The notes under the pieces are model-generated. The model made no database searches, was not told the DNA's origin, and saw only the letters and a program-made list of their open reading frames with translations. Positions 13,017 to 19,861 of a DNA stretch of 40,321 bases are shown in pieces. This DNA is from a virus: IMG/VR virus record IMGVR_UViG_3300005529_000019, positions 1-40,321 of that record; one strand, written 5' to 3'. Each line of letters begins with the position of its first letter. Position 1 is the stretch's first letter. Position numbers and translations under genes: made by a program.

Positions 13017-13370
13017 ATGGCAAAGGTTCTCTACTTCAACGGCGAAACAGAACTCAAGTCGCCCCAGGCGATGGACAACAAAGAGTTCGCCGTCCGCTTC
13101 CCCGGCGTGAAGGGCCGCAAGTACGACGGTTACTCCAAGTGGGTCGGTCGTCCAGTCCACCTGACCGAGAAGTTCATTCCCGGTCAAGGCTGGGACCGCA
13201 GCGACCTTCTTCCTGTCGAGCGGGTCATCACCTACAAGTCAAATCCCTCCAAGCATGAGTGCGATGCGCGCTGCATGAACGCCAACGGGCGCACGATGAA
13301 TTGCGAGTGCTCCTGCGGCGGCAAGAACCATGGCCGCGCAAACTTCATCTGCAACGAGGTGGCGGCATGA
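13017..13370 (+). CDS. Cys-rich protein under RHH-controlled promoter
   Basis: A 117-residue protein. The N-terminal 75 residues (MAKVLYFNGETELKSP, then FAVRFPGVKGRKYDGYSKWVG) look globular; the C-terminus carries a zinc-type cluster HECDARCMNANGRTMNCECSCG followed by GKNHG, seen in many phage proteins of unknown role. ATG 13017 is chosen because AAGGGAG (13004-13010) sits six bases upstream; the ATG at 13011 would be too close. It is the first gene from the operator-flanked promoter. Confidence 0.8.
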   Translation: MAKVLYFNGETELKSPQAMDNKEFAVRFPGVKGRKYDGYSKWVGRPVHLTEKFIPGQGWDRSDLLPVERVITYKSNPSKHECDARCMNANGRTMNCECSCGGKNHGRANFICNEVAA

Positions 13371-13696
13371 GAAAGGACCGCACCCTTCATTGCTGCTTGT
13401 GTGGGGAGCCACGGCGCCCCACACAGAAGCCCGTGGACAGCTTCGGCAACGAAGTCCGGATTGTCCACATAGCTGATCACCGTCCGCTCCAGGAAGGCCG
13501 CTGGGAAGTCAGTCCTCAACTGCTCGTCAGCGTAAGCATGTGGCGCAATGGCGGCACGGACTCCGGCAGCACCCACATTTGCGATGGCTGCATAGTCGTC
13601 GGACTGCGCCACGCGAAAGAGTTCGTGGATACTTCGCTTGCGCAGCTCGGGGCTACGGCGGTGACTTCGCACCACTCAGCACCTCAGGGGGAATAG
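13367..13696 (+). CDS. Zinc-ribbon-like protein, 109 aa
   Basis: The start overlaps the preceding stop (ATGA). CCLCGEPRRP near residue 9 and THICDGCIVVG near residue 72 provide two CxxC pairs, a zinc-ribbon pattern with a long insert between. The rest (DSFGNEVRIVHIADHRPLQ) looks beta-rich. Function unknown; DNA or protein binding possible. Confidence 0.7.
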   Translation: MRKDRTLHCCLCGEPRRPTQKPVDSFGNEVRIVHIADHRPLQEGRWEVSPQLLVSVSMWRNGGTDSGSTHICDGCIVVGLRHAKEFVDTSLAQLGATAVTSHHSAPQGE

Positions 13697-13951
13697 ATGT
13701 CCGACACCGTAAAAGTCAGGATCACGGCACGCCAAGAAGTGTCCTACGATCAGATCAGGACTATCAGCCGAGAGACATTCGAACGCTACCAAAGGCTGGT
13801 GGAGAACGAGGCGGGCGATGACGAGTTCAACGCCCTTGCAGAACTGATTATCGATCCTTCCGATGTGGTCGATTCTGAGGAGTACGAGGACGTAGAGATG
13901 CGCCTCTACCACTCTCCCCAGGACAGCATCACAGGGGGCGGCAATGGCTAA
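13697..13951 (+). CDS. Hypothetical acidic protein, 84 aa
   Basis: Starts one base after the previous stop. MSDTVKVRITARQEVSYDQI suggests a first beta strand, then a helix (RETFERYQRLVENEAGDDE) and a very acidic tail (PSDVVDSEEYEDVEM). Such acidic small proteins can act as DNA mimics, but no evidence beyond composition is available here. Confidence 0.65.
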   Translation: MSDTVKVRITARQEVSYDQIRTISRETFERYQRLVENEAGDDEFNALAELIIDPSDVVDSEEYEDVEMRLYHSPQDSITGGGNG

Positions 13952-14159
13952 CCAAGATGTAATCGACCCGATGAACGAAAGCAGCCGCTTGAAATTCGAG
14001 CGTGACGTTGCTGTAGCTGCTCTGCGCGAGATTAAACGCGCAACTGTCGAGGGTCGCGTTTGTGACGACGTCGCCTGGTTTGATGAGATCGAGACCCTGC
14101 ACGACTTCTGCGACCGCATCCTCGATCGTGTCAAATCACCGGGAGGCCCAGATGCCTGA
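13944..14159 (+). CDS. Hypothetical helical protein, 71 aa
   Basis: A charged, helical protein (SSRLKFERDVAVAALREIKRAT, then EIETLHDFCDRILDRVK) overlapping both neighbours. It has coiled-coil-like spacing of hydrophobic residues. No family recognised. Confidence 0.65.
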   Translation: MANQDVIDPMNESSRLKFERDVAVAALREIKRATVEGRVCDDVAWFDEIETLHDFCDRILDRVKSPGGPDA

Positions 14160-14577
14160 GCGAATCCAGCGGCAGCGCATTAAGGGGTGGCGCAAGCCGC
14201 AAGATGCGGTTTACGTCGGCCGAGGATCGATCTTCGGCAATCCAGTGGTCTGCACGCCGCACGGATGTGAGCTTAAGCCATGCGGCTGTGACGGGTGCGA
14301 GCCCTACCGTTGCTGCGTCAAGGTGTTCCGCGAATACATCATGAGCGGGATCGAGGGGCGCCATTCCCATACCGGGTCTCTGATCATCGCACTCGACGCC
14401 CAGAAAGGATATCCGCGCCGCAACCGGCTAATAGCGCGGCTACCTGAGCTTCGCGGCAAGGATCTGATGTGTTGGTGCCCACTAGACAAGCCGTGCCATG
14501 CCGACGTGTTGCTCGAACTTGCGAACGGGATGCCAGTTGCTGTGGGATCACCAGCCACCCCGGAGGTAAAGCCGTGA
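14152..14577 (+). CDS. DUF4326 family protein
   Basis: A 141-residue protein with the DUF4326 pattern: RIQRQRIKGWRKPQDAVYVG near the start, GSIFGNPVV, a lysine-tyrosine region with VFREYI, and the C-terminal KDLMCWCPLDKPCHADVLLEL. The extra CGCDGCEPYRCC insert adds metal-binding cysteines. Family members are widespread in phages and some are proposed nucleic-acid enzymes; the reaction is not known. ATG 14152 has GGGAGG upstream and overlaps the previous gene by 8 bases. Confidence 0.85.
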   Translation: MPERIQRQRIKGWRKPQDAVYVGRGSIFGNPVVCTPHGCELKPCGCDGCEPYRCCVKVFREYIMSGIEGRHSHTGSLIIALDAQKGYPRRNRLIARLPELRGKDLMCWCPLDKPCHADVLLELANGMPVAVGSPATPEVKP

Positions 14578-14834
14578 GCGAACAGAAACGACACGCAATG
14601 GCTGCCATGATCTATGAAGCGGTTCGCTTCTCCTTATGGGCCGCTGGGCAAGGCATTTGTCCAGCGCCTGGTGAAGACGCCGTAGCTCCAGAAGACTTCC
14701 TTTTCGAATATTCGAAGGCGGTTGACGTTGACGACTGGGATGGCCTGCATCTGGTCGCTCGCGATGCTGTCTTGTCCGCCCTCCCTCCGGCAGACCGTTC
14801 CGACGCTGAAAAGACAGGGGCAAGTCAGTCATAA
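14574..14834 (+). CDS. Hypothetical protein, 86 aa
   Basis: GTG start overlapping the DUF4326 stop (GTGA), with GGAGG eight bases upstream. Mostly helical (HAMAAMIYEAVRFSLWAAGQ, then DGLHLVARDAVLSALP). No family recognised. It precedes the excision-integration genes. Confidence 0.65.
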   Translation: MSEQKRHAMAAMIYEAVRFSLWAAGQGICPAPGEDAVAPEDFLFEYSKAVDVDDWDGLHLVARDAVLSALPPADRSDAEKTGASQS

Positions 14835-14835
14835 A

Positions 14836-15168
14836 ATGACACGCGATCCTGACCTCAATTTCTCGGATTTGATCACGCTTGATGACGCGTGCACTCATTT
14901 CCTTGGGGGCAAGGTCACGGTTGCGACTTTGCGAGCGCTTCACAAAGCAGATAAATTAGAGATTTACCGAATTGGCCGGCGGGACTTTACCACGGTCAGC
15001 GACCTGAAGGCGATGCAACAAAAATGCCGCGTAGAAGCTCCGGCCCCAAGCTCTGGTTCGACAAGGCGCGCGAGAGATGGACGATCAGTGACGGAAAAAG
15101 CAAGCGCCGCACAAACTGCCGTCGCAATGAAATTGAAGCTGCGAAAGCAGAGCTTGCGAAATACATAG
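14836..15168 (+). CDS. Excisionase-like AlpA/MerR-type HTH protein
   Basis: The first 65 residues contain the winged-helix pattern of small excisionases: ITLDDACTHFLGGKVTVATLRALHKADKLEIYRIG, then RRDFTTVSDLKAMQQKC. It overlaps the integrase gene by 145 bases in another frame, so its C-terminal third is constrained by the integrase start. Excisionases bend attachment-site DNA and bias integrase toward excision. The role is inferred from fold and position. Confidence 0.8.
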   Translation: MTRDPDLNFSDLITLDDACTHFLGGKVTVATLRALHKADKLEIYRIGRRDFTTVSDLKAMQQKCRVEAPAPSSGSTRRARDGRSVTEKASAAQTAVAMKLKLRKQSLRNT

Positions 15169-16025
15169 CGGAACACCATGAGACGGACAAAACGTCGAAG
15201 GTAATCGCGGATATTCTGATGGCCTATATTGACGAGGTGATCACGGGAAAGGTCAGCGAAGAGGATTCGCTGATGATGATCAACCGCGTCAACGCATGGT
15301 GGGGCGCCAAGCTCATCGCCGACATCACTCTGGCCAACTGCAAGGCATACGCCAAGCACCGGGGCGACAAGCCGATTGTGCGCTCCGAGCTAGGCTACCT
15401 CCGGGCGGCCCTGAAGCACTGGCACAAGAACCACGCTCCTATCTTGATCCCTACCATCATCATGCCGGATCGGCCGGCTGCGCGCGAGCGCTGGTTGACC
15501 AGATCCGAGGCGGCTCGGTTCCTTTGGGCGGCCCGGCGCACCCCTCACCTCGCCCGCTTCTTTATTATCGGCTGGTATACCGGCAGCCGTCGCACGGTGA
15601 TCCTCCGGTCGAAGTGGTCCCTAATCAAGCTGGACGACCGGATCATGTACCGGAAGCTGCCAGGCGCCGTGCAGACCAAGAAGCGCGCCCCGCCGCTGCG
15701 GATCGGCAACCGGCTCCTCGGGCATCTGAAGCGCTGGAAGAAGCGGGACGGCAAACACGACTTGCTGATCCGCTTCGCCGGCCGGAACCAGGGCGAGGCC
15801 ATCAAGCAGATCGACCGGACATGGCACAGCGCCCGCATCAAGGCTGGGCTGAGCGATGACGTGACGCCGCACGTCCTACGGCACTCCCGCGCCACGCACC
15901 TGATGCGGCAGGGTATCGACCCATGGGAGGCGGCTCAGTTTCTCGGCATGTCCTTGAAGATGTTGGAGACGGTTTACGGCCACCACAGACCGAGTTGGCA
16001 GCTCAGCGCGGCCGACGCGAAATAG
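15024..16025 (+). CDS. int: Tyrosine integrase
   Basis: A 333-residue phage integrase. Residues about 55-140 form the core-binding domain and about 155-325 the catalytic domain, with arginine in TGSRR (189-190), HVLRHSRA supplying H283 and R286, and the nucleophile in ETVYGHH (Y318). The usual LGH histidine reads LGMS (307-310), as in several rhizobial prophage integrases. The short N-terminus (RSSGPKLWFDKARERWTI) is basic and may bind arm sites. Candidate arm sites flank the region just after the gene, which fits attP beside int. Confidence 0.93.
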   Translation: MPRRSSGPKLWFDKARERWTISDGKSKRRTNCRRNEIEAAKAELAKYIAEHHETDKTSKVIADILMAYIDEVITGKVSEEDSLMMINRVNAWWGAKLIADITLANCKAYAKHRGDKPIVRSELGYLRAALKHWHKNHAPILIPTIIMPDRPAARERWLTRSEAARFLWAARRTPHLARFFIIGWYTGSRRTVILRSKWSLIKLDDRIMYRKLPGAVQTKKRAPPLRIGNRLLGHLKRWKKRDGKHDLLIRFAGRNQGEAIKQIDRTWHSARIKAGLSDDVTPHVLRHSRATHLMRQGIDPWEAAQFLGMSLKMLETVYGHHRPSWQLSAADAK

Positions 16026-16032
16026 ATGGATA

Positions 16033-16213
16033 AGAGTACCAAAAGAGTACCAAAGCGACAAAAACTAGCGTAAAATAGCTGGAATTCGCGATAAGCAGCA
16101 GTATCTGCTACTCTCGTGAATGCATCTAAACCATTGGTAAAATTGAGGTTCATCATGCCAAAGTCTGCGAACGTCTCAAGAACATTGCCCCATGAGAGTA
16201 CCGAAGGAGTACC
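16033..16213. other. Candidate attP with paired arm-type repeats
   Basis: AGAGTACC occurs at 16033-16040 and 16044-16051, and again at 16195-16202 with GGAGTACC at 16206-16213. Each pair has the same 11-bp phasing, and the pairs flank about 143 bp immediately after the integrase gene. The middle holds a small dyad AGCAG-TAT-CTGCT (16097-16109) that could mark the core. This is the layout of P and P' arms. The core itself is not proven and no tRNA 3' end is recognisable. Confidence 0.6.
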
Positions 16214-16412
16214 AGCCGCCGAGCTGGCGGCACGACGCCTCACGGCCAAGGTTCCGACGCTCCCGAAAGACCTCCCCCCATTCGCTTATACGGCGATCGA
16301 GCAACTCTACAACAAGGTCGATTATGTCCGCCCGGAGTGGGCCAAGGATCGCCGGCAGACGCTGGACTACCAGATCGAGAAGACGCTGGCTCGGCTTGCT
16401 GGTGGGATGTGA
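16155..16412 (+). CDS. Hypothetical protein after attP, 85 aa
   Basis: ATG 16155 has TTGAGG upstream; an ATG at 16116 would extend into the attP core. The N-terminal codons include the right-hand arm repeats, so this gene might be split or displaced by integration depending on the core position. The C-terminus is helical (IEQLYNKVDYVRPEWAKDRR, then IEKTLARLAGG). No family recognised. Confidence 0.6.
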   Translation: MPKSANVSRTLPHESTEGVPAAELAARRLTAKVPTLPKDLPPFAYTAIEQLYNKVDYVRPEWAKDRRQTLDYQIEKTLARLAGGM

Positions 16413-16427
16413 GGAGCGAGGAAGCCA

Positions 16428-16658
16428 ATGTGGAAGATCTGGCACAAGATTTTCGGCGCCCACTACGTCGCGGTTGAGTTCGGCTACAGCCACCACATCC
16501 GCCGGGTCCAGTTCACCGGATCAAACCGGCCCTTCGTGAACCTCTACGGCGAGTTCGTCTACCTCGATGATCGAACCGAAAAGTGGGAGGGGATGACATT
16601 CAACAAGACCGAATGGCTGAAAAGCCGCGAGAAGCCGCAACTGCGAGTGGTGCGGTAA
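16428..16658 (+). CDS. Hypothetical protein, 76 aa
   Basis: Preceded by GAGGAAG. A beta-rich small protein (MWKIWHKIFGAHYVAVEFG, HIRRVQFTG, FVNLYGEFVYLDD). Aromatic-rich and basic. Function unknown; the good ribosome site and coding pattern support it as a gene. Confidence 0.7.
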   Translation: MWKIWHKIFGAHYVAVEFGYSHHIRRVQFTGSNRPFVNLYGEFVYLDDRTEKWEGMTFNKTEWLKSREKPQLRVVR

Positions 16659-16684
16659 TGCGACGAGGAGAGTGAGGAAGCCCT

Positions 16685-16918
16685 ATGAGCACGGACCCGA
16701 CAATCTATGACGTGCCGACCCCGGCTGAAGTCGAAGAGATGGAACGCATGGCGCCCATCGCAGAACCATGCCCGTATTGTGACGCAGAGATGCCGGTTAA
16801 CGAGTCCGGATGCGAGGCGTGCGGCCGTGAGCATCCTGACAGGTTTAAGATCATTTGTACCTGCCGGGGGAACAACGACTGCGATGGGTCGTGCCAGTGC
16901 CCAGCCCCGGCACAATAG
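16685..16918 (+). CDS. Zinc-ribbon Cys-rich protein, 77 aa
   Basis: Two cysteine clusters are seen: PCPYCDAEMPVNESGCEACG in the middle (two CxxC) and IICTCRGNNDCDGSCQC at the end. Eleven or so cysteines in 77 residues imply metal binding. A GAGGA ribosome site lies upstream. One of several zinc-type small proteins in this arm; target unknown. Confidence 0.75.
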   Translation: MSTDPTIYDVPTPAEVEEMERMAPIAEPCPYCDAEMPVNESGCEACGREHPDRFKIICTCRGNNDCDGSCQCPAPAQ

Positions 16919-16944
16919 TCCATCCACGAGGAGAGTGAGACCCC

Positions 16945-17151
16945 ATGCTGTTGACCCATTGCCGCGAGGCGCGATCCTGTAAACACACGGCCTGCATCTG
17001 CGATGAGGACCCAACCTTGTTGGACAATCCGACATTTGGCTCAGATGCCGAGCTTAGGCGCCTATCCGTTATTAGAACGCAGGGCAACCCGTACCCACTC
17101 GGGTCCGACTTATTCGAGGCGTTTGAATTGTGCCGTAAGCCAGCTTTCTAA
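16945..17151 (+). CDS. Hypothetical protein, 68 aa
   Basis: Preceded by GAGGAGAG. It has Cys/His residues at the N-terminus (THCREARSCKHTACICDED) and a short alpha-beta tail (LSVIRTQGNPYPLGSDLF). A weak zinc site is possible. It is the last gene before the operator-rich gap at 17152-17277. Confidence 0.6.
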   Translation: MLLTHCREARSCKHTACICDEDPTLLDNPTFGSDAELRRLSVIRTQGNPYPLGSDLFEAFELCRKPAF

Positions 17152-17156
17152 GGCCC

Positions 17157-17186
17157 GTTATACTCAAATCGCGAGGATAGTATAAC
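17157..17186. promoter_or_regulatory. 8-bp inverted repeat after the 16945-17151 gene
   Basis: GTTATACT (17157-17164) and AGTATAAC (17179-17186) are perfectly complementary with a 14-base loop. No T run follows, so it is a poor terminator; TATACT could also serve as a -10 box on the plus strand. It may be an operator or an RNA hairpin closing the preceding transcript. Confidence 0.4.
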
Positions 17187-17212
17187 CAGCCGTGTATGTA
17201 ACAATACGTGAT

Positions 17213-17250
17213 TACGCAATACTTGCGTATGCGCAAATTATGCGTATTAT
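17213..17250 (+). promoter_or_regulatory. Operator-overlapped promoter of the second early cluster
   Basis: TACGCAA-TAC-TTGCGTA (17213-17229) is a perfect 7-bp inverted repeat, and TTGCG-TATG-CGCAA overlaps it from 17223. TTGCGT (17223-17228) and TATTAT (17245-17250) form a promoter with 16-bp spacing, so the dyads cover the -35. The next gene starts 28 bases later, and an HTH protein is encoded third in that cluster (17651-17836), a candidate autoregulator. Confidence 0.7.
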
Positions 17251-17277
17251 GGTCTCCATCAACAACGGAGCACGCAA

Positions 17278-17460
17278 ATGACCATCGAGCAACTCAACCA
17301 GACCTCCACCACCGCCGAAGCGGTCAAGCACACGGGTTCGGCGCTCTGGTTCATTCGCTCGAAGGTTGATGGGACCATTCTCAACAGCGCCATGTCGCTG
17401 GATTGGGCCAGGTCCTCGATGGCCGATCACATCGACTTTCAAAGGAGGCTCGGGGCATGA
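17278..17460 (+). CDS. Hypothetical protein, 60 aa
   Basis: First gene from the operator-promoter at 17213-17250. The ribosome site is ACGGAG. The protein is small and soluble (MTIEQLNQTSTTAEAVKHTG, SALWFIRSKVDGTILNSAM). No family recognised. ATGA overlap couples it to the next gene. Confidence 0.65.
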   Translation: MTIEQLNQTSTTAEAVKHTGSALWFIRSKVDGTILNSAMSLDWARSSMADHIDFQRRLGA

Positions 17461-17654
17461 GGGAGTCATACACGGTCAGGGAGGGGGACCGGATTTGGCC
17501 CCTAATCCAACTGATACGAAACACCCATATTGACGACCTCTCCTCCGAGAGATTGTTGCAGCTCCAATATCTCGTTGACAGTTGGCGCTCCACGGACGCG
17601 GAGGGGCGGCCTCTAGATCGGCCTAAGCTGCCGTGGTCGGATGACCTAACGTGA
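17457..17654 (+). CDS. Hypothetical protein, 65 aa
   Basis: ATG 17457 overlaps the preceding stop; the frame is open further upstream but that part is shadow. The product (MRESYTVREGDRIWPLIQLI, then SSERLLQLQYLVDSW) is helical. The GTG of the HTH gene overlaps its stop, so the three genes act as one unit. Confidence 0.65.
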   Translation: MRESYTVREGDRIWPLIQLIRNTHIDDLSSERLLQLQYLVDSWRSTDAEGRPLDRPKLPWSDDLT

Positions 17655-17836
17655 CCCCAAAGCAGTACAAGGCCATTATTGATCAGCTCGGATTGAGCCA
17701 AGAGCGAGCGGGAAAGTGGCTCGGCGTCTCTGCCAGAACCGGCCAGAATTATGCATCTAAAGGGCCACCTGAGCCCGTTGCAAAGCTTCTGCGATTAATG
17801 GTCAGGCTTGGGTTAAAGCCGGAGGATGTGAAATGA
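17651..17836 (+). CDS. Small HTH regulator, 61 aa
   Basis: A compact helix-turn-helix protein: MTPKQYKAIIDQLGLSQERA, then GKWLGVSARTGQNYASKGPP as turn and recognition helix, and PVAKLLRLMVRLGL. It resembles XRE-type plasmid and phage regulators. GTG start overlaps the previous stop (GTGA). The nearest dyad operator, TACGCAA-TAC-TTGCGTA, controls its own operon, so negative autoregulation is the simplest model. Confidence 0.8.
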   Translation: MTPKQYKAIIDQLGLSQERAGKWLGVSARTGQNYASKGPPEPVAKLLRLMVRLGLKPEDVK

Positions 17837-18177
17837 GTGGGAACATTGTTGAGCTTGGTAGGGCAAAGTACCCGCGTCGGTTCTACGGCGAATGCCAACG
17901 ATGCCAGCGCACTGATTACCTCCCATGGGCCACTGAACACGGCGAGAGATATTGCGGTCAGTGTCATGAGAAGGACGCGCTGGAGTACGCGCGGCTGAGG
18001 GGAAACCCAAACGAGGAGCCCGTGACTAAAGAGAAGATAGAATGGCTGATCAACTACTGGAAGGTTCGCGCTGAGCGGAGCGAAGCATTAGCCGCAAAAG
18101 TTTCCGGCGAAGGTGAAGCGGCTGAAATATATCGAGATACAGAGGCCGCACTACGCCGGCTGCTTATGCGCGCGTGA
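17833..18177 (+). CDS. Zinc-ribbon plus coiled-coil protein, 114 aa
   Basis: Residues about 15-50 carry CQRCQRTDYLPW and YCGQCHEKD, a four-cysteine zinc ribbon. The rest is helical and charged (IEWLINYWKVRAERSEALAA, ending in TEAALRRLLMRA). ATGA overlap with the HTH gene. Possible nucleic-acid- or polymerase-binding protein; no family assigned. Confidence 0.7.
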   Translation: MSGNIVELGRAKYPRRFYGECQRCQRTDYLPWATEHGERYCGQCHEKDALEYARLRGNPNEEPVTKEKIEWLINYWKVRAERSEALAAKVSGEGEAAEIYRDTEAALRRLLMRA

Positions 18178-18218
18178 CGGGGTTACTCGGTGTGGCGGGG
18201 CCACCAAGGAGAGGCACA

Positions 18219-18542
18219 ATGAGCGGCCAGTACGGCTACATCGACCAGGATGATGATGATGACGAGCTCTGCGACCATGAGGACTACGAGACCGATATGC
18301 TGGAGGGCCGCTGCCGCTGCTACCGCTGCGGCCATTCCTGGTACGCCTCGACGGAGGACATTGACCGCGAACTGCGGTTTCAGTCCGAGTACGCAGAAGC
18401 AATGGAGCGCGAGGACCGCCGGCAATGGTGGAGCGACCTCTGGTGGGCCGTCCGCCACCCCTTGGCGCAGATCCATTGGGAGTTGAGCAAGAGGGGCTGG
18501 TTCAGAAAGTCGGCCCCGACCGACGACGAAATCCCCTTCTAG
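18219..18542 (+). CDS. Acidic zinc-ribbon protein, 107 aa
   Basis: Start at 18219 is supported by AAGGAGAGG just upstream; a GTG at 18174 overlapping the previous stop is the alternative. The N-terminus is strikingly acidic (YIDQDDDDDELCDHEDYE), followed by CRCYRCGHSW and a helical tryptophan-rich part (RRQWWSDLWWAVRHPL). The acidic start may imitate nucleic acid; the cysteines may bind zinc. Function unknown. Confidence 0.7.
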   Translation: MSGQYGYIDQDDDDDELCDHEDYETDMLEGRCRCYRCGHSWYASTEDIDRELRFQSEYAEAMEREDRRQWWSDLWWAVRHPLAQIHWELSKRGWFRKSAPTDDEIPF

Positions 18543-18566
18543 GGGTCACACGCTGCGGCAAGGAGA

Positions 18567-18926
18567 ATGACCATGAAGCGACTTGAAAATCCCTTGGACC
18601 ACGCTCGCGGCACTGTCACCTATGACATCGGCAACGGCCGATATGCGACCTTCGATGCGCGCACGGTGGAAAGGGTCGGGCTCGCCCCGTTACTCGCTGC
18701 GTATGGCGTCGAGATGCCGACCGAGCGCGTTCCTGTGTTTCAGTACGGCCGCCGCATCGGAACGCTGCCGCCCGACTTCGATCCTGCCTTCGCTCACAGC
18801 ATTTCGTTTATGTACGATGTGCGGCCTGGGGATTTCACCCGCACCGACGATGGCTGGGTGGTGGGTCGGACAATGGGAGCGAGCGACGTCGATTGCGTCG
18901 CAGGCTTCATTCGCGATGATCAGTAG
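18567..18926 (+). CDS. Hypothetical protein, 119 aa
   Basis: AAGGAG precedes the ATG. The protein has mixed alpha-beta pattern (GTVTYDIGNGRYATFDARTV, RVPVFQYGRRIGTLPP, DDGWVVGRTMGASD). A small globular domain is likely. No family recognised. Confidence 0.65.
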   Translation: MTMKRLENPLDHARGTVTYDIGNGRYATFDARTVERVGLAPLLAAYGVEMPTERVPVFQYGRRIGTLPPDFDPAFAHSISFMYDVRPGDFTRTDDGWVVGRTMGASDVDCVAGFIRDDQ

Positions 18927-18935
18927 GGACTACCG

Positions 18936-19130
18936 ATGAGCCAGCTTTCCAAGGCGAAGCAGAAGTTCAGCCGGCTTGTAACCGAATGGGCCCGCGCCGA
19001 TCGCGAATGTTCGGAGACCTATCTGGCGTGGCAGGACGCTTGCCGGCGGCGGGAGGCGGCTGCCATCAAGAAGAACAACGCATATGGCGAGTTGGAGATG
19101 GCTCGCGCACATTCGAATGGGGAACGCTGA
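18936..19130 (+). CDS. Hypothetical helical protein, 64 aa
   Basis: A charged helical protein (LSKAKQKFSRLVTEWARADR, DACRRREAAAIKKNN) likely to form a coiled coil. Its stop overlaps the start of the next tiny gene (TGATG). No family recognised. Confidence 0.65.
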   Translation: MSQLSKAKQKFSRLVTEWARADRECSETYLAWQDACRRREAAAIKKNNAYGELEMARAHSNGER

Positions 19131-19231
19131 TGCGATGTATCCTTTGCTTAAGCTGCCATCCCGTTGAATATGACAACGGCGTAGCCTTTCACCGTATAGG
19201 GCCGCGCCGCATACTGTGCGCTCGCTGCTGA
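19130..19231 (+). CDS. 33-aa zinc-finger-like microprotein
   Basis: The peptide MRCILCLSCHPVEYD ends ILCARC: a C-x2-C-x2-CH cluster plus a C-x2-C, enough for one zinc site in a 33-residue chain. The start overlaps the previous stop as TGATG. Similar tiny Cys-cluster peptides are common in phages but usually not annotated. Confidence 0.5.
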   Translation: MRCILCLSCHPVEYDNGVAFHRIGPRRILCARC

Positions 19232-19249
19232 CCGAACAACGAGGAAGCC

Positions 19250-19570
19250 ATGACAGAGTGTGAATTTTGCCGCACCGAGCCGAACCAGGGAGAGAAGGTT
19301 TGCCTCTCCACATCCGACGCTCGCGAGTGCGGCTGGATGTGCAGATCGGATTGGGAGCGGTGGGAGGCGGCGCATAAGACCGACTGGCGCGTAGTCGAGA
19401 CAGCGCCTCACGACACCTATGTGCTGCTCGGCTGGTGGGACGATGGAGAATGGAACTGCGCTACCGGGAAAGCGACGCACGGCTGGCGCCATGGCGGAAT
19501 TAGCACCATGTCGCAGCATGGACAGGCGACGCACTGGCAGCCGCTGCCGGCCCCGCCTCCACGATCTTAA
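19250..19570 (+). CDS. DUF551-domain protein with zinc cysteines
   Basis: A GAGGAAG site precedes the ATG. The N-terminal 45 residues bear CEFCRTEPNQGEKVC and CGWMCRSDWERWE, a possible zinc site. Residues about 46-102 match DUF551: WRVVETAPHDTYVLLGWWDD, then EWNCATGKATHGW and the closing ATHWQPLPAPP. The DUF551 fold is frequent in phage accessory regions; its biochemical role is unknown. Confidence 0.8.
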   Translation: MTECEFCRTEPNQGEKVCLSTSDARECGWMCRSDWERWEAAHKTDWRVVETAPHDTYVLLGWWDDGEWNCATGKATHGWRHGGISTMSQHGQATHWQPLPAPPPRS

Positions 19571-19587
19571 GCAGAGAGGGCCGCGCC

Positions 19588-19845
19588 ATGCGCCAAGATT
19601 TCGATTACGTGACGATGGCCGACTACCGGGCCGACATGAAAGAGTCCTCCGATCGCGCCGTTTCTGTGATCGAGCATATGAAGAAGCGCGCCGAACGGGC
19701 CGAACTGATGTGCGCTCTGGCTGTTCTTGCTGCCGGCGGGAAGGTCGAGATACCCAGCGAATGGATGTATGATCCGAAGTTGCATATCGAGCACACGCGA
19801 AACGATGCTGATATGACCTATGTCATTAGGGTACGTCGCAGCTAA
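19588..19845 (+). CDS. Hypothetical protein, 85 aa
   Basis: The product is helical in the first two thirds (YRADMKESSDRAVSVIEHMK, RAERAELMCALAVLA) and ends in a short beta-like stretch (TYVIRVRRS). A coiled coil is plausible. It lies directly before the structured RNA region. No family recognised. Confidence 0.65.
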   Translation: MRQDFDYVTMADYRADMKESSDRAVSVIEHMKKRAERAELMCALAVLAAGGKVEIPSEWMYDPKLHIEHTRNDADMTYVIRVRRS

Positions 19846-19861
19846 GCGATCATAGGAAGTC

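Noticed and set aside
13461-13469. DnaA-box-like TTGTCCACA (also at 35700-35708)
   Set aside because: Isolated near-matches without clustering; they do not mark an origin and may be chance in this base composition.
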